Below are positions 1-8,035 of a stretch of DNA of 64,000 nucleotides, piece after piece. Position numbers and translations under genes: made by a program. A model generated the notes under the pieces. The model made no database searches. It was not told the DNA's origin and saw only the letters and a list, made by a program, of their open reading frames with translations. Numbering within the stretch: position 1 is the first letter of the stretch; the number at the start of each line of letters is the position of its first letter. Source of the stretch: Thiodiazotropha sp040506975 (GTDB lineage Bacteria > Pseudomonadota > Gammaproteobacteria > Chromatiales > Chromatiaceae); the NCBI GenBank assembly GCA_965211775.1, contig OZ242974.1, positions 3,720,001 to 3,784,000 of the forward strand, written 5' to 3'.

Positions 1-229
1 AAGCAATCCCAGCCGTCGGTCCGCTTGTCGTAGCAACAACACGCCGCCATCACTGCTGATATCACCACCGGAAAAATCCGCTTCAACCTGGCGGCGTTTT
101 ACCGCTGGAAAAGCAAAACGACCTTGGGTACATTCTGTCACAGGCAAAACCTCGTTCAATTTCAGCCTAAGTAACTGAATTCTATTGAACTACACGGGTT
201 TTACCCTCTTTATTTGTGAAATATTCGGG
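1..229 (-). mobile_element. ISB (IS1380 family), 5' end only, cut by window edge
   Basis: These bases match the 5' end of the complete ISB copy at 8036-9595 (compare 9367-9595), including the non-coding leader and the first transposase codons on the minus strand. The element end (CCCG when read inward) lies at 226-229 and is followed by TTAG at 230-233. Those four bases belong to an ISA fragment, so ISB landed inside ISA. The rest of this copy lies left of the window. Confidence 0.85.
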
Positions 230-359
230 TTAGGGCTGGAAAATCAAAGGCAGTCTGGGTACAGTTTGTCACAGGCAAAATCCTTTCGATTACAGTGTAA
301 GCAACTGAATTATATCGAAGTATCAGGATTTTGCCTTTTTAATGCGTGAAATATTGGGG
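230..359 (-). mobile_element. ISA (IS1380 family) 5'-end fragment
   Basis: This is the reverse complement of the first ~130 bp of ISA (compare 991-1120). It ends with the ISA terminus (GGGG at 356-359), followed by CTAA at 360-363, which is the usual target type. ISB interrupts it at 229/230, so the remainder of this ISA copy should lie beyond the window start. It sits at the N-terminal end of the integrase gene and separates the integrase from its promoter and first codons. Confidence 0.85.
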
Positions 360-990
360 CTAAACAGAAAATCCAAAGAGCTGTCAAAAAAGGAACCCCA
401 CGAAGACTCAATGACGGGGGCGGACTCCGATTAAAAATTACCTCGCCCGGATCAGCCTGTTGGGAATTTCGCTTCACCTTCAAAAGTAAACAATATGACA
501 TGGGACTGGGTCGCTTCTCCGACGTTGACATCGATCAAGCACGCATACAGGCCTACCTTTACCGGACATTAGCCAAAAATGGCACTTGTCCCATCACCTA
601 CCGCGAACAGCAGCGCCAAAAAAACATCAGGGCCTCCGAACAAGCCAAAGAAATCCTGTCCAAACGTAAAACGATTCCCTCATTCCGCTCCTACGCCAAT
701 GACTTCATCGAATTCAGAAAAAAACACTGGAAAAACAAAAAACACGCTCAACAGTGGACAAACACCCTCAACACCTATGCCATGCCCTTCATCGGCGATA
801 AACCCATCGATACCATCTCCATCGAGGACATCATCAAAATCCTCCAACCCATCTGGCATTCCATACCCATAACCGCCGAACGCCTCCGTGGCCGTATCGA
901 GACTATCCTCACCGCTGCCTATACCCAGCATCAACTCGAGATCGCCAATCCCGCTCGCTACAAAAACCACCTAAATGCTATATTCACTAG
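360..990 (+). pseudogene. int: Tyrosine integrase, N-terminal part (interrupted by IS)
   Basis: The reading frame is open from the IS edge at 360 and encodes the arm-binding domain of a phage/island tyrosine recombinase, with a DGGGLRLKI stretch near the start and WEFRFTFKSK then GLGRFSDV after it. A core-binding domain follows (roughly codons 100-205). There is no start codon downstream of the IS edge before these conserved residues, so the true N-terminus has been displaced by the ISA/ISB insertion at 1-359. The frame then runs into a second insertion, ISA copy 1, at 991. The CTAG at 987-990 is repeated at 2559-2562; deleting the IS and one CTAG joins this part in frame to 2563-3277, giving FTRQRKST across the junction. 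The enzyme would have integrated the prophage; it cannot be made from this allele. Confidence 0.9.
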
Positions 991-2558
991 CCCCAATATT
1001 TCACGCATTAAAAAGGCAAAATCCTGATACTTCGATATAATTCAGTTGCTTACACTGTAATCGAAAGGATTTTGCCTGTGACAAACTGTACCCAGACTGC
1101 CTTTGATTTTCCAGCCCTAAAACGCCGTAAGGTTCAAGCCGAGTTTTCCGGTGGCGATATCACCTCGGACGGCGGCGTGTTGCTGCTGCGTGAGATCGAC
1201 AGGCGTCTGGGATTGCTCGAGGCGGTTGATGCGGTCATCCCCGACCCGCGAGATCCCCGCTATATTGAACACAGCCAGTTGAGCCTGTTGCGCCAGCGAG
1301 TCTATGGGCTCTGCCTGGGTTATGAAGATCTGAACGACCATCAGACACTACGCACCGACCCGGCCCTACAGAGCTCGATCGAACGCGAGGAGGTACTGGG
1401 CAGCCAGTCGACACTTTGTCGGCTGGAGAACCGGGTCGATCGCCGGGTTGCCGTTGATGTCCACAACCTACTGCTCGAGCAGTTCATTGCCTCATATGAT
1501 GCACCACCCGATGAGCTGATCCTGGATTTCGACGCCACGGATGATCCGGTGCATGGCCGCCAGGAAGGCCGCTTCTTTCACGGCTACTACGATCACTACT
1601 GCTTCCTGCCCCTGTATGTCTTTTGTGGCGATCAACTGCTGGTGAGTTATCTGCGGCCCAGCCGGATCGATGCGCCCAAGCATGCCTGGGCGATTCTGGC
1701 GCTGTTGGTCAAACGCCTGCGCCGGGCTTGGCCTGAAGTGCGTATCATCTTTCGGGGCGATAGCGGCTTTTGCCGTCACCACATGCTCAGCTGGTGCGAG
1801 CGCAACGCTGTGGGCTATATCGTGGGCATCGCCAAGAATGACGCCTTGCTGCGGTGTATCCGTGAGCCCATGCAGTGGGTTGAGGAACTGGCGAAGCGAA
1901 CCGGCATGAAGATGCGGGAATTCTTTCAGTTTCACTATGCCGCCAGCACCTGGAAGACGCGTCGCAAGGTGATCGCCAAACTGGAGGTCACCGACAAGGG
2001 GCCAAATCCACGCTTCATCGTCACCAACCTGGCCGGCGACAAACAGCGCCTTTACGATGACCTCTACTGCGCCCGTGGTGACATGGAGAACCGAATCAAG
2101 GAGCAGCAACTGGGGCTGTTCGCCGATCGCACCAGCGCGCATTACTGGTGGGCCAATCAGTTTCGTCTACTGCTGTCCAGTCTGGCCTATGTGCTGATGG
2201 AGGCCATCCGGCGCCTCGCGCTGAAGGGCACGGAACTGGCGCGTGCACAGATGACCACGATCCGGCTCAAACTGTTCAAGATCGGGGCGGTCATCATTCG
2301 CAACACGCGACGGATCCGCTTCCTGCTCTCCAGCACCTATCCCTATCAGGCGCTGTTTTTCCAGGTGGCGGCACGACTCAAGCCGGGATAGCCCGGCAGA
2401 GTGCTGCCCCGGCACGTTGATCAACAATGGGGGTAAGGGGGAGTCTGCCCGGAGGGTGGAAAATCAGGGCTTGATAGAGGTTTGGTTCCCAGTGAGGGCA
2501 AACCATCCAAGCTTGGCCATATCACCGGCTAAATTTAAAAACGGATGAAACATGCGGG
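991..2558 (+). mobile_element. ISA copy 1, complete IS1380-family element, 1,568 bp
   Basis: The element is bounded by 4-bp target duplications CTAG (987-990 and 2559-2562). Its ends are imperfect inverted repeats: CCCCAATATTTCACGC on the left and, read inward from the right, CCCGCATGTTTCATCC. It encodes one transposase. Copy 2 at 18733-20300 has the same length and only three base differences that I saw (near 1052, 1626 and 2336), so transposition was recent. It disrupts the integrase. Confidence 0.92.
1072..2391 (+). CDS. IS1380-family DDE transposase (ISA)
   Basis: The 439-residue protein has a typical IS1380-family length and architecture: an N-terminal FSGGDITSDGGVLLLRE block, then the DDE catalytic core. 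The likely acidic residues are in LILDFDATDD (about residue 145), in RGDSGFCRHH (about 228) and in CARGDMENRIKEQQLG (about 340). The TTG start at 1072 has AAAGGA five bases upstream; a GTG at 1078 is an alternative. The enzyme moves the element by cut-and-paste and prefers CTAR targets here. The sequence is intact and presumably active. Confidence 0.93.
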   Translation: MPVTNCTQTAFDFPALKRRKVQAEFSGGDITSDGGVLLLREIDRRLGLLEAVDAVIPDPRDPRYIEHSQLSLLRQRVYGLCLGYEDLNDHQTLRTDPALQSSIEREEVLGSQSTLCRLENRVDRRVAVDVHNLLLEQFIASYDAPPDELILDFDATDDPVHGRQEGRFFHGYYDHYCFLPLYVFCGDQLLVSYLRPSRIDAPKHAWAILALLVKRLRRAWPEVRIIFRGDSGFCRHHMLSWCERNAVGYIVGIAKNDALLRCIREPMQWVEELAKRTGMKMREFFQFHYAASTWKTRRKVIAKLEVTDKGPNPRFIVTNLAGDKQRLYDDLYCARGDMENRIKEQQLGLFADRTSAHYWWANQFRLLLSSLAYVLMEAIRRLALKGTELARAQMTTIRLKLFKIGAVIIRNTRRIRFLLSSTYPYQALFFQVAARLKPG

Positions 2559-3277
2559 CTAGACAACGTAAAAGCACTCAACCACATTTCCCTAGCGTGC
2601 CTTATGATCAGGTCCCCGCTTTTTTCACAACCCTCTGCCAGAAAAAATGCATCTCCAGTCAAGCCTTGAGATTCCTGATTCTTACCGGCGCTCGAACCTC
2701 CGAAGTGCTCAACGCCACCTGGAATGAAATCGATCTCAGACGACGCACCTGGACTATCCACGCCGATAGAATGAAATCAAACAAGCAACACTGCGTGCCC
2801 CTCTCTAACCAAGCCATTTCCCTGCTCAGGAGCCTCCCATACCAGAAAAATTGCCCCTATCTCTTCCCCAGCCCCCAAAAAAAAGAAGAGGAAACCTCCA
2901 AGCCCCTATCGGGGATGGCGCTACTGCAACTCTTGCGAAACATGGGCTATACCCGCAAGGGACCAAAGCCACATTGCGTGCCCCACGGCTTCCGTGGCAG
3001 CCTCCGAACCTGGCTCACCGAGGTCACCGACTGCTCATATGAAGTAGCCGAAAAAATCCTCGCTCACACCATACCGACCCCGCTCTATGACGCTTACCAA
3101 AAGGGAGATATCTTGGACAAACGACGATATTTCATGCAGCAATGGGGCGATCACTGCACAGAAGAAGGACCCGAAGTTGTGGGGGGCTATGGACTCCCGA
3201 CAAGCGCTCATGAACCTGCGCCTCCTCGGCGCAGAACCCTAAACGCTTCTCGCGAGTTACTATTTTTAGTAGAATAA
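2559..3277 (+). pseudogene. int: Tyrosine integrase, C-terminal catalytic part
   Basis: This is the catalytic domain of the integrase that begins at 360. Visible active-site elements are the box I arginine in LTGARTSEVL, the HGFRGSLRTW motif (H-x-x-R), the later histidine in ILAHTI and the nucleophilic tyrosine in YDAYQKGDIL. An apparent ATG at 2552 is inside the IS and is not the real start; the frame simply continues from the upstream part. The protein before interruption would have been about 430 residues, the usual size for P4/P22-like integrases. The last ~35 codons look divergent from the family, which often ends soon after the QQWGDH stretch. Confidence 0.9.
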
Positions 3278-3309
3278 CGGGAGTCCTTATCTGATTACTG
3301 ACAACCCCG

Positions 3310-3594
3310 ATGACCCTATACTCTTTACTCCTTACCGCCCTACATTCTATCCTCAAGCGCTTCTCTAGATGCAAGACAAAACCGAAGCCGGCCAGGCAAG
3401 ACAGACACACATTTACTCGCCGGGTGGGCGAAACCCTGATGATTGGAGATGAGGTCACGATTACTGCACTGGGGGTTAAGGAAAATTGTGTGCGTTTTGG
3501 TGTGAATGCACCAGCCAACATAACCGTGCACCGGGAAGAATTCTACAAAAAAACAAAAGATCAAGTCGAAAAACCGACTGTTATCTCAACATAA
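3310..3594 (+). CDS. csrA: Phage-borne CsrA-like RNA-binding protein with N-terminal extension
   Basis: The last 60 residues are a CsrA/RsmA domain. TRRVGETLMIGDEVTITALG aligns with the host CsrA at 42487-42669, and the C-terminal RNA-contacting VHREEFY is kept. CsrA dimers bind GGA motifs in mRNA leaders and control translation. Unlike normal CsrA, no methionine sits directly before the domain: the frame extends ~33 residues upstream to an ATG at 3310 with no good ribosome site, and the residue at CsrA position 4 is Phe rather than Leu. The ATG at 3369 is out of frame. Either the protein carries an N-terminal extension, or the native start was lost and the gene is decaying. It lies just after the integrase, on the same strand. 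Confidence 0.75.
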   Translation: MTLYSLLLTALHSILKRFSRCKTKPKPARQDRHTFTRRVGETLMIGDEVTITALGVKENCVRFGVNAPANITVHREEFYKKTKDQVEKPTVIST

Positions 3595-5020
3595 AACGAC
3601 CCAGTCGCGCTCGCCAGCCCGCACGATAAACGCCTGCCCGTTGCTTCGCATTCTTTATGAAAGCTTTCGTACCTTTAAGTGCGTTTTTCACCTCCTCACG
3701 CACGGTTTTCTTCAGTAGGTCTCTTCCCTTCCTCATCTCCTTGATGCGCCTGACCTCCGATGAGAGGTCCTGTTCAGCGCGTTCGATCTCCGCTCGCCCG
3801 TCCCGCCAACGCTGATCAAATTTGATCGCCCGGTCCGACTCTCTTTGGGGGCGATATTTATCCCGATTGGCCCGCTTCGACTCTCCCCCACCCCCTACGC
3901 GCTTCAACTCAGTCTCTTCGGACGCCACGGGCTCCTTCTGTATCCATTTCAAGTCCTCGCGTAATTCATTTCTCAGTCCCTTGATAAGATTGCGACTTGT
4001 TTTGATATTTTCATGCGCTTCAGCCCGATTGTAGCGGAACACCTCATCGATATGTTTCGAGGCCGCCTTCCCGGCGTTCTTGAACATTTTCTTCGTGTTC
4101 TTTTCCGCCTCATTCAACCGCTTGTTCAACCGCTTTAGCTGATCCAAATCAGCGGAGGAGCCAGGCTCAACCCTCGTGCTTCCCGTTCTGATAATCGCCA
4201 CCTCCTTGTTCAGCGTGTCGACCGTATCGATACCACCCTTGATGTTTTTGAACAGCTCCTCGGGCTTGATCGATTTTCCACCCAATGAGGGCACTGAATG
4301 GACTTTATCCGACGTAAGGAATGGCGGGCTAGCACTAAAAGCATCCCCATTGAGAACCGCCTCGATCTGCCTAATAGGACGGGCCACCCTGTAGGCATCT
4401 TTCAGCGCGCTACCGCTATTGATGCTCTCGACTGTGGGATAACGGGGCGATACGTTCTCGGTCGGTTTAACCGACAAAGCCTTACTCGCCTTTGCCTTCA
4501 TCCCCGATTTGAATTCTTCTATCGGCGCCGGTGTAAACTTCGTGCCGGGCGCAATACTCTCCATTTGAAGCCTGAGGTCGTGCTTTACCAGTTCGTCATA
4601 CACATCATATTTAGGACCAAATGACTTTAGTCCGATGGATGATTTCTTCGTGACACTAAAGGGGGTCTCTTTGACACCCGCCTCAGAAGACGAACCACCG
4701 CCCACGACTCGACCCGCCGACCCCATCTCCTTCAGCTCAATCCCCTCCTTGGGTGACGTCCCTTTCCCGCCCGTCCGAGACTTAACCCCGCCTTTTCTCT
4801 CTTGAGCCATTTTCGGGGACGATGGGGGCCCGTAGATACCATGCTTGGTTATCTGCCCCGCCGCCTTTGTAAATCGCTTAATGCTCGCAACGCTCGGTTG
4901 CAGCGACTTCGGCAACTTAAAATTCTTGGGAAGTGTCTGGGCTCTTCGTAAGAACCTGCCCGGGGAATAAGGGCTTTTACTCTTCGCTGGTTTCGGTGGG
5001 GATAGCTGCTTCCCTGGCAT
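3581..5020 (-). CDS. Basic, coiled-coil phage protein of unknown function
   Basis: The predicted protein is about 479 residues and very rich in Lys/Arg, with a proline-rich N-terminus (PGKQLSPPKPAKSKSP) and helical, charged segments in the C-terminal half consistent with coiled coils. The start at 5020 has GGGAGGT eight bases upstream; an ATG at 5086 is in frame but lies deeper inside the preceding gene. It overlaps the end of the 4977-5477 gene by 44 bp, suggesting translational coupling. It is the last gene of the leftward virion transcription direction and its 3' end overlaps the csrA-like gene on the opposite strand by 14 bp. I do not recognise a family; an internal virion or DNA-associated protein is possible. 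Confidence 0.6.
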   Translation of the reverse strand: MPGKQLSPPKPAKSKSPYSPGRFLRRAQTLPKNFKLPKSLQPSVASIKRFTKAAGQITKHGIYGPPSSPKMAQERKGGVKSRTGGKGTSPKEGIELKEMGSAGRVVGGGSSSEAGVKETPFSVTKKSSIGLKSFGPKYDVYDELVKHDLRLQMESIAPGTKFTPAPIEEFKSGMKAKASKALSVKPTENVSPRYPTVESINSGSALKDAYRVARPIRQIEAVLNGDAFSASPPFLTSDKVHSVPSLGGKSIKPEELFKNIKGGIDTVDTLNKEVAIIRTGSTRVEPGSSADLDQLKRLNKRLNEAEKNTKKMFKNAGKAASKHIDEVFRYNRAEAHENIKTSRNLIKGLRNELREDLKWIQKEPVASEETELKRVGGGGESKRANRDKYRPQRESDRAIKFDQRWRDGRAEIERAEQDLSSEVRRIKEMRKGRDLLKKTVREEVKNALKGTKAFIKNAKQRAGVYRAGWRARLGRFMLR

Positions 5021-5477
5021 CTTCACTGACCTCCCTGTCAGATGAAAAGAAATCTTGATACTGCGCCTGCGTCTCTGGATCCTCACTCACAGGCAATCGA
5101 CCGTCGTAGCGTTCCTTGTGTCGGCCGATCACATCCAGCGGCTCGCACAACAGCGCTTCATAAAGGTCATCCCAGGCACCTTGACCATGCCAGGGCAGCA
5201 AAGCCAACTGCGGCGCTAACCGCCATTCCATCGCCAAACGCAGTTCCTGCAACACCTTCAAACCGACCGCGTCCAGCGACTTATCCGGCATTGTCCAGAG
5301 ATCCGGTTCCGTCGTCTCCAGCGAAATCCAGTCCGTCACAATGCCTAATGGGGTATACTGGTGTACTTCCTCGAGTACCGTCATCACCGGCTTGACTTGT
5401 TTATCCAGCGCCGTGGACACCGACTCCGAGGACATCGCCGCACTCATGCCCATCAATAGTGCGAAAGACATAGACAC
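4977..5477 (-). CDS. Hypothetical phage protein, 166 aa
   Basis: This is an intact frame of 166 residues with a Ser/Ala/Met-rich start (MSMSFALLMGMSAAMSSESV) and an acidic C-terminus ending PTETSEE. It has an AAGGAGT-type ribosome site just upstream of 5477. It is coupled to the downstream basic protein by overlap, and its start is only 24 bp from the divergently transcribed amidase gene, so both promoters must be very close or overlapping. No recognisable domain was found. A structural or chaperone role for its neighbour is a guess. Confidence 0.55.
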   Translation of the reverse strand: MSMSFALLMGMSAAMSSESVSTALDKQVKPVMTVLEEVHQYTPLGIVTDWISLETTEPDLWTMPDKSLDAVGLKVLQELRLAMEWRLAPQLALLPWHGQGAWDDLYEALLCEPLDVIGRHKERYDGRLPVSEDPETQAQYQDFFSSDREVSEDAREAAIPTETSEE

Positions 5478-5501
5478 TCCTTGTCATGAGGGATTCCTTA
5501 C

Positions 5502-5963
5502 ATGGATGTAAGTATATCAAAGATCATTGTCCACTGTTCCGATACACCGGATCACTGGGACATCGGCGCTAAAGAAATTCATGCCTGGCACCTAGCGCCT
5601 CCCTTCAACTTCGATGGCATCGGCTATCATCGGGTTATCCGGCGGGACGGTACCATCGAGCACGGCCGACCCGATTACTGGTCCGGCGCCCATTGCAAGG
5701 GCCACAACACCGGCTCACTCGGCGTTTGCCTCATCGGACAAACACAATTCACCGCCGCCCAAATGGATAGCCTCGACACGTTGATTCAACAATGGCGGCG
5801 ACAATACCCCACCATTAAATCCATCGCCGGACACCGGGACTATAACCCAGGAAAAACCTGTCCAAACTTCGACGTCAATCAATGGCTAAAAGTGCGAAAA
5901 CTCGACGGCACGCATCACTCTGGGAAAAACCATGGACCGCCTCCTACTGGCTTGGCACGATGA
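5502..5963 (+). CDS. Endolysin: N-acetylmuramoyl-L-alanine amidase (T7 lysozyme type)
   Basis: The 153-residue protein is an amidase_2/PGRP-fold enzyme that cleaves the bond between muramic acid and L-alanine in peptidoglycan. The zinc ligands can be placed: His in IIVHCSDTP (residue ~11), His in IAGHRDYNPG (~111) and Cys in KTCPNF (~119), matching the His/His/Cys set of T7 lysozyme. YHRVIRRDG and SLGVCLIG are also family-typical. There is no signal peptide, so export depends on a holin; the holin-like gene overlaps its 3' end by 32 bp. The pair is the only lysis module seen and is transcribed rightwards, against the virion genes. The Gly/Pro tail after residue 130 is not part of the fold. 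Confidence 0.92.
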   Translation: MDVSISKIIVHCSDTPDHWDIGAKEIHAWHLAPPFNFDGIGYHRVIRRDGTIEHGRPDYWSGAHCKGHNTGSLGVCLIGQTQFTAAQMDSLDTLIQQWRRQYPTIKSIAGHRDYNPGKTCPNFDVNQWLKVRKLDGTHHSGKNHGPPPTGLAR

Positions 5964-6273
5964 TCTCCTGATACAAGCACTCATACTCATCACAACCTTG
6001 GTCTCCGGATCCATCACCGGCTACTACGCCCACATCCATGACGCCACCGACAACCAAGTAAGCTGGCTCGGCTATCTCCGCTATTTCATCGGCTCCGTCT
6101 TCTCCGGCATCGGCGCCTTCTTCCTCGCCGAGAGCTTCGAGTGGCACAACAAAATGGGCTTCCTCCTCTACGCCTACGGCTGCTACATGGGGCCCTATAT
6201 GGCCAAGCAATTCGAAAACATCATCAGCAACCTCATCACCAAAACCGCCCAATGGCGCACAAAAGATAAATAA
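5932..6273 (+). CDS. Holin-like membrane protein
   Basis: The 113-residue protein has three hydrophobic stretches (about residues 13-32, 47-68 and 74-92) and a charged C-terminus (TAQWRTKDK). This is the topology of class I / LydA-type phage holins, which open the inner membrane so the endolysin can reach the wall. It overlaps the amidase gene in another frame, as lysis genes often do. Function is inferred from topology and position, since holins share little sequence. No separate Rz/Rz1 spanin pair is evident nearby. Confidence 0.7.
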   Translation: MDRLLLAWHDDLLIQALILITTLVSGSITGYYAHIHDATDNQVSWLGYLRYFIGSVFSGIGAFFLAESFEWHNKMGFLLYAYGCYMGPYMAKQFENIISNLITKTAQWRTKDK

Positions 6274-6334
6274 CCCCTTGCCTAACAAAAAAACGCAATG
6301 CTATCTTGTAGGAATGCATTTCGAAGGTGCGGGG

Positions 6335-6850
6335 ATGATCAAAAACACAATCGTTCGAGTCATCATGGGCTTGTGCGGACTACTTCTGGTGGCCGCCGCA
6401 ACGCCACTCAACGCCCGTGATGCCGCACTGCCGCCCGGCGCGGACTTCCAGGCAGGCTTTCAAGGAGCAACAAGCAGTCATCATCGGGAGAAGCGGGGTC
6501 TGCTCAGCTTATTAAAAGACCCTTGGCTACTGAGTGTTCCTGGCTCGCGTTTAGCAAAAAGCTATTCGCCGCGTACGAAAGAAAAATATGGCTTCTACAA
6601 CGGCTATTTCTATACCCCTAAAGCACGTAAACGCATCCTGGGCGACACACTGGGAGAGCTTCCTCCAGACGAGAGGATCGCCCTAGCAGTGGCCGATCAG
6701 ATCATCAAATTCGGTGCTACCATCAAGGACAAGAGTGGGTTTCAGATGAAGTATATAAGAGAGAAAGGCCAAGTTCTTCTTCAAACACCGAAAGTAGGAT
6801 CAAGATTGCCCACCGTATTGATGATACTCCCCCCAAAGCGCATATCATGA
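6335..6850 (+). CDS. Secreted protein of unknown function
   Basis: The start at 6335 is chosen because GAAGGTGCGGGG precedes it and it opens a clear signal peptide (MIKNTIVRVIMGLCGLLLVA, cleavage probably after LNA). An ATG at 6278 is in frame but would bury the signal. The mature part is ~145 residues, basic, with a Tyr-rich middle (KYGFYNGYFYTP) and no recognisable domain. It lies directly downstream of the holin-like gene on the same strand. It may be a late lysis accessory (spanin-like role not shown) or a lysogenic-conversion gene. Confidence 0.55.
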   Translation: MIKNTIVRVIMGLCGLLLVAAATPLNARDAALPPGADFQAGFQGATSSHHREKRGLLSLLKDPWLLSVPGSRLAKSYSPRTKEKYGFYNGYFYTPKARKRILGDTLGELPPDERIALAVADQIIKFGATIKDKSGFQMKYIREKGQVLLQTPKVGSRLPTVLMILPPKRIS

Positions 6851-6881
6851 CGATTTCACGCAAAGGACTAATCAAACCTTA

Positions 6882-7616
6882 ATGGGAAGAATGATGAAGA
6901 AAAGAACGCTCTATGAGTTAACGTTTCAAAATCGAAGTCGTATCGAAAAAAGCGAAAAAGCCGGCTGTATTTCGTGCCATACAATATTCCCGGCCTCCGA
7001 GGCCCTTGAGGCCAAATGCTTCTGGGAGAAAGCACTTAATGATGAAGAGCATGGGATATCTTTTCGGAAGGAGAAGGAAGACGTGTACTGCCCCAACCCC
7101 AAATGCGGCGAATATAATTGTGTTGTCGGTGATGCCGATCTACCCGATTTTGTTTCATTTAAGCGCATCGTGGAAAATGCATATAGCGAAGATGTGGTTG
7201 CTATTGAGTTCGCGGACATCGACATAGAGCACCCAGCAAAATATAAGGGTAAGCTCTATATCGCCCGGACTCGAGGTGTTGGCCTGCCTAATGATTCCTA
7301 TATCTACGTCCTCTTAACCGAACAAGAGCCTAGGACTGAACCCGCTATAGTCAATGAAGAGGGTTTTGTGATTTCCTCAGAATTCCCGTCCGATGTAGAG
7401 GGGGATGATGTGCTTACCTCTAATACGATTGTGATTACCAATGCATTCGAGTGCGAGGTAAAGGGTAAAGAAATGGAACTCACGTTGTACCCCTATGAGC
7501 GTTTCGACAACCACCAAGAAATAAGGGGGGTTGCGGAACGTCTGTACGGTGTAAAAAGCGCTGATTGGAGACCCTTAAATCCAGAGTTCCCCCCCCCCAT
7601 CTTTCCTGATGATTAA
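6882..7616 (+). CDS. Hypothetical protein with paired-cysteine (zinc-ribbon-like) motif
   Basis: The 244-residue acidic protein has CISCHTIF near residue 29 and CPNPKCGEYNC near residue 70, which together could bind one zinc ion. The rest is a mixed alpha/beta sequence without a family I can name. The base composition is lower in G+C than the neighbouring virion genes, and it sits in a rightward pair with the secreted protein, at the edge where ISB inserted. This is the typical setting of a cargo (moron) gene. Start codons at 6882, 6891 and 6894 are all possible; GGGAAG favours 6891. Confidence 0.55.
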   Translation: MGRMMKKRTLYELTFQNRSRIEKSEKAGCISCHTIFPASEALEAKCFWEKALNDEEHGISFRKEKEDVYCPNPKCGEYNCVVGDADLPDFVSFKRIVENAYSEDVVAIEFADIDIEHPAKYKGKLYIARTRGVGLPNDSYIYVLLTEQEPRTEPAIVNEEGFVISSEFPSDVEGDDVLTSNTIVITNAFECEVKGKEMELTLYPYERFDNHQEIRGVAERLYGVKSADWRPLNPEFPPPIFPDD

Positions 7617-8035
7617 CTCCCAGGCGATGATGGATAAACAGCCCCCTTGGGCCGAGGCCGCTTCAGGCGGCCACTGGCCAGCCAGTCCTCGATCTCATCC
7701 GCTGTCACACGCTTGACCTCGACCACCACCGGATGACCGATCAGCGCTTGCGCTTCTAGCTCGATCCAAAGCCCGTCCGATGCCTCCGGCTCATGCCAGT
7801 ACACCCCCGCACGCTGCAACTCGGGGGAAGCCACATAATATGGCTCGCCATCGGCCAACGCCCCCAGCACCACGTCCATCTGACCTTTGATGCTCGGACC
7901 CGGCACAAACTCCAGCACCTGCTGATACCCCGCTTTTCCAAACAGCGTCCCCCGGTAGACGTGGTAATGTTCCTCACGCGTAATGATTTTTACAATATTG
8001 TCAGCATCGACCGCATCAAACGCCAACAAGGCTAA
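7613..8035 (-). pseudogene. C-terminal part of signal-peptide protein split by ISB
   Basis: The frame encodes ~140 residues beginning LALLAFDAVDADNIVKI and ending with a basic, proline-containing tail. ISB occupies 8036-9595. Its target duplication CTAA is seen at 8032-8035 and 9596-9599, and removing the IS joins this part exactly in frame to the N-terminal part at 9596-9851 (junction VAEILALLAF). An apparent lipoprotein N-terminus read from 8167 is IS sequence and is an artefact. The domain is not recognised; the gene ends four bases into the convergent 6882-7616 gene. Confidence 0.75.

Noticed and set aside
3278..3310. Left attachment site near the integrase 3' end
   Set aside because: No repeat of the tRNA-Ser 3' end was found here or elsewhere in the left 10 kb.
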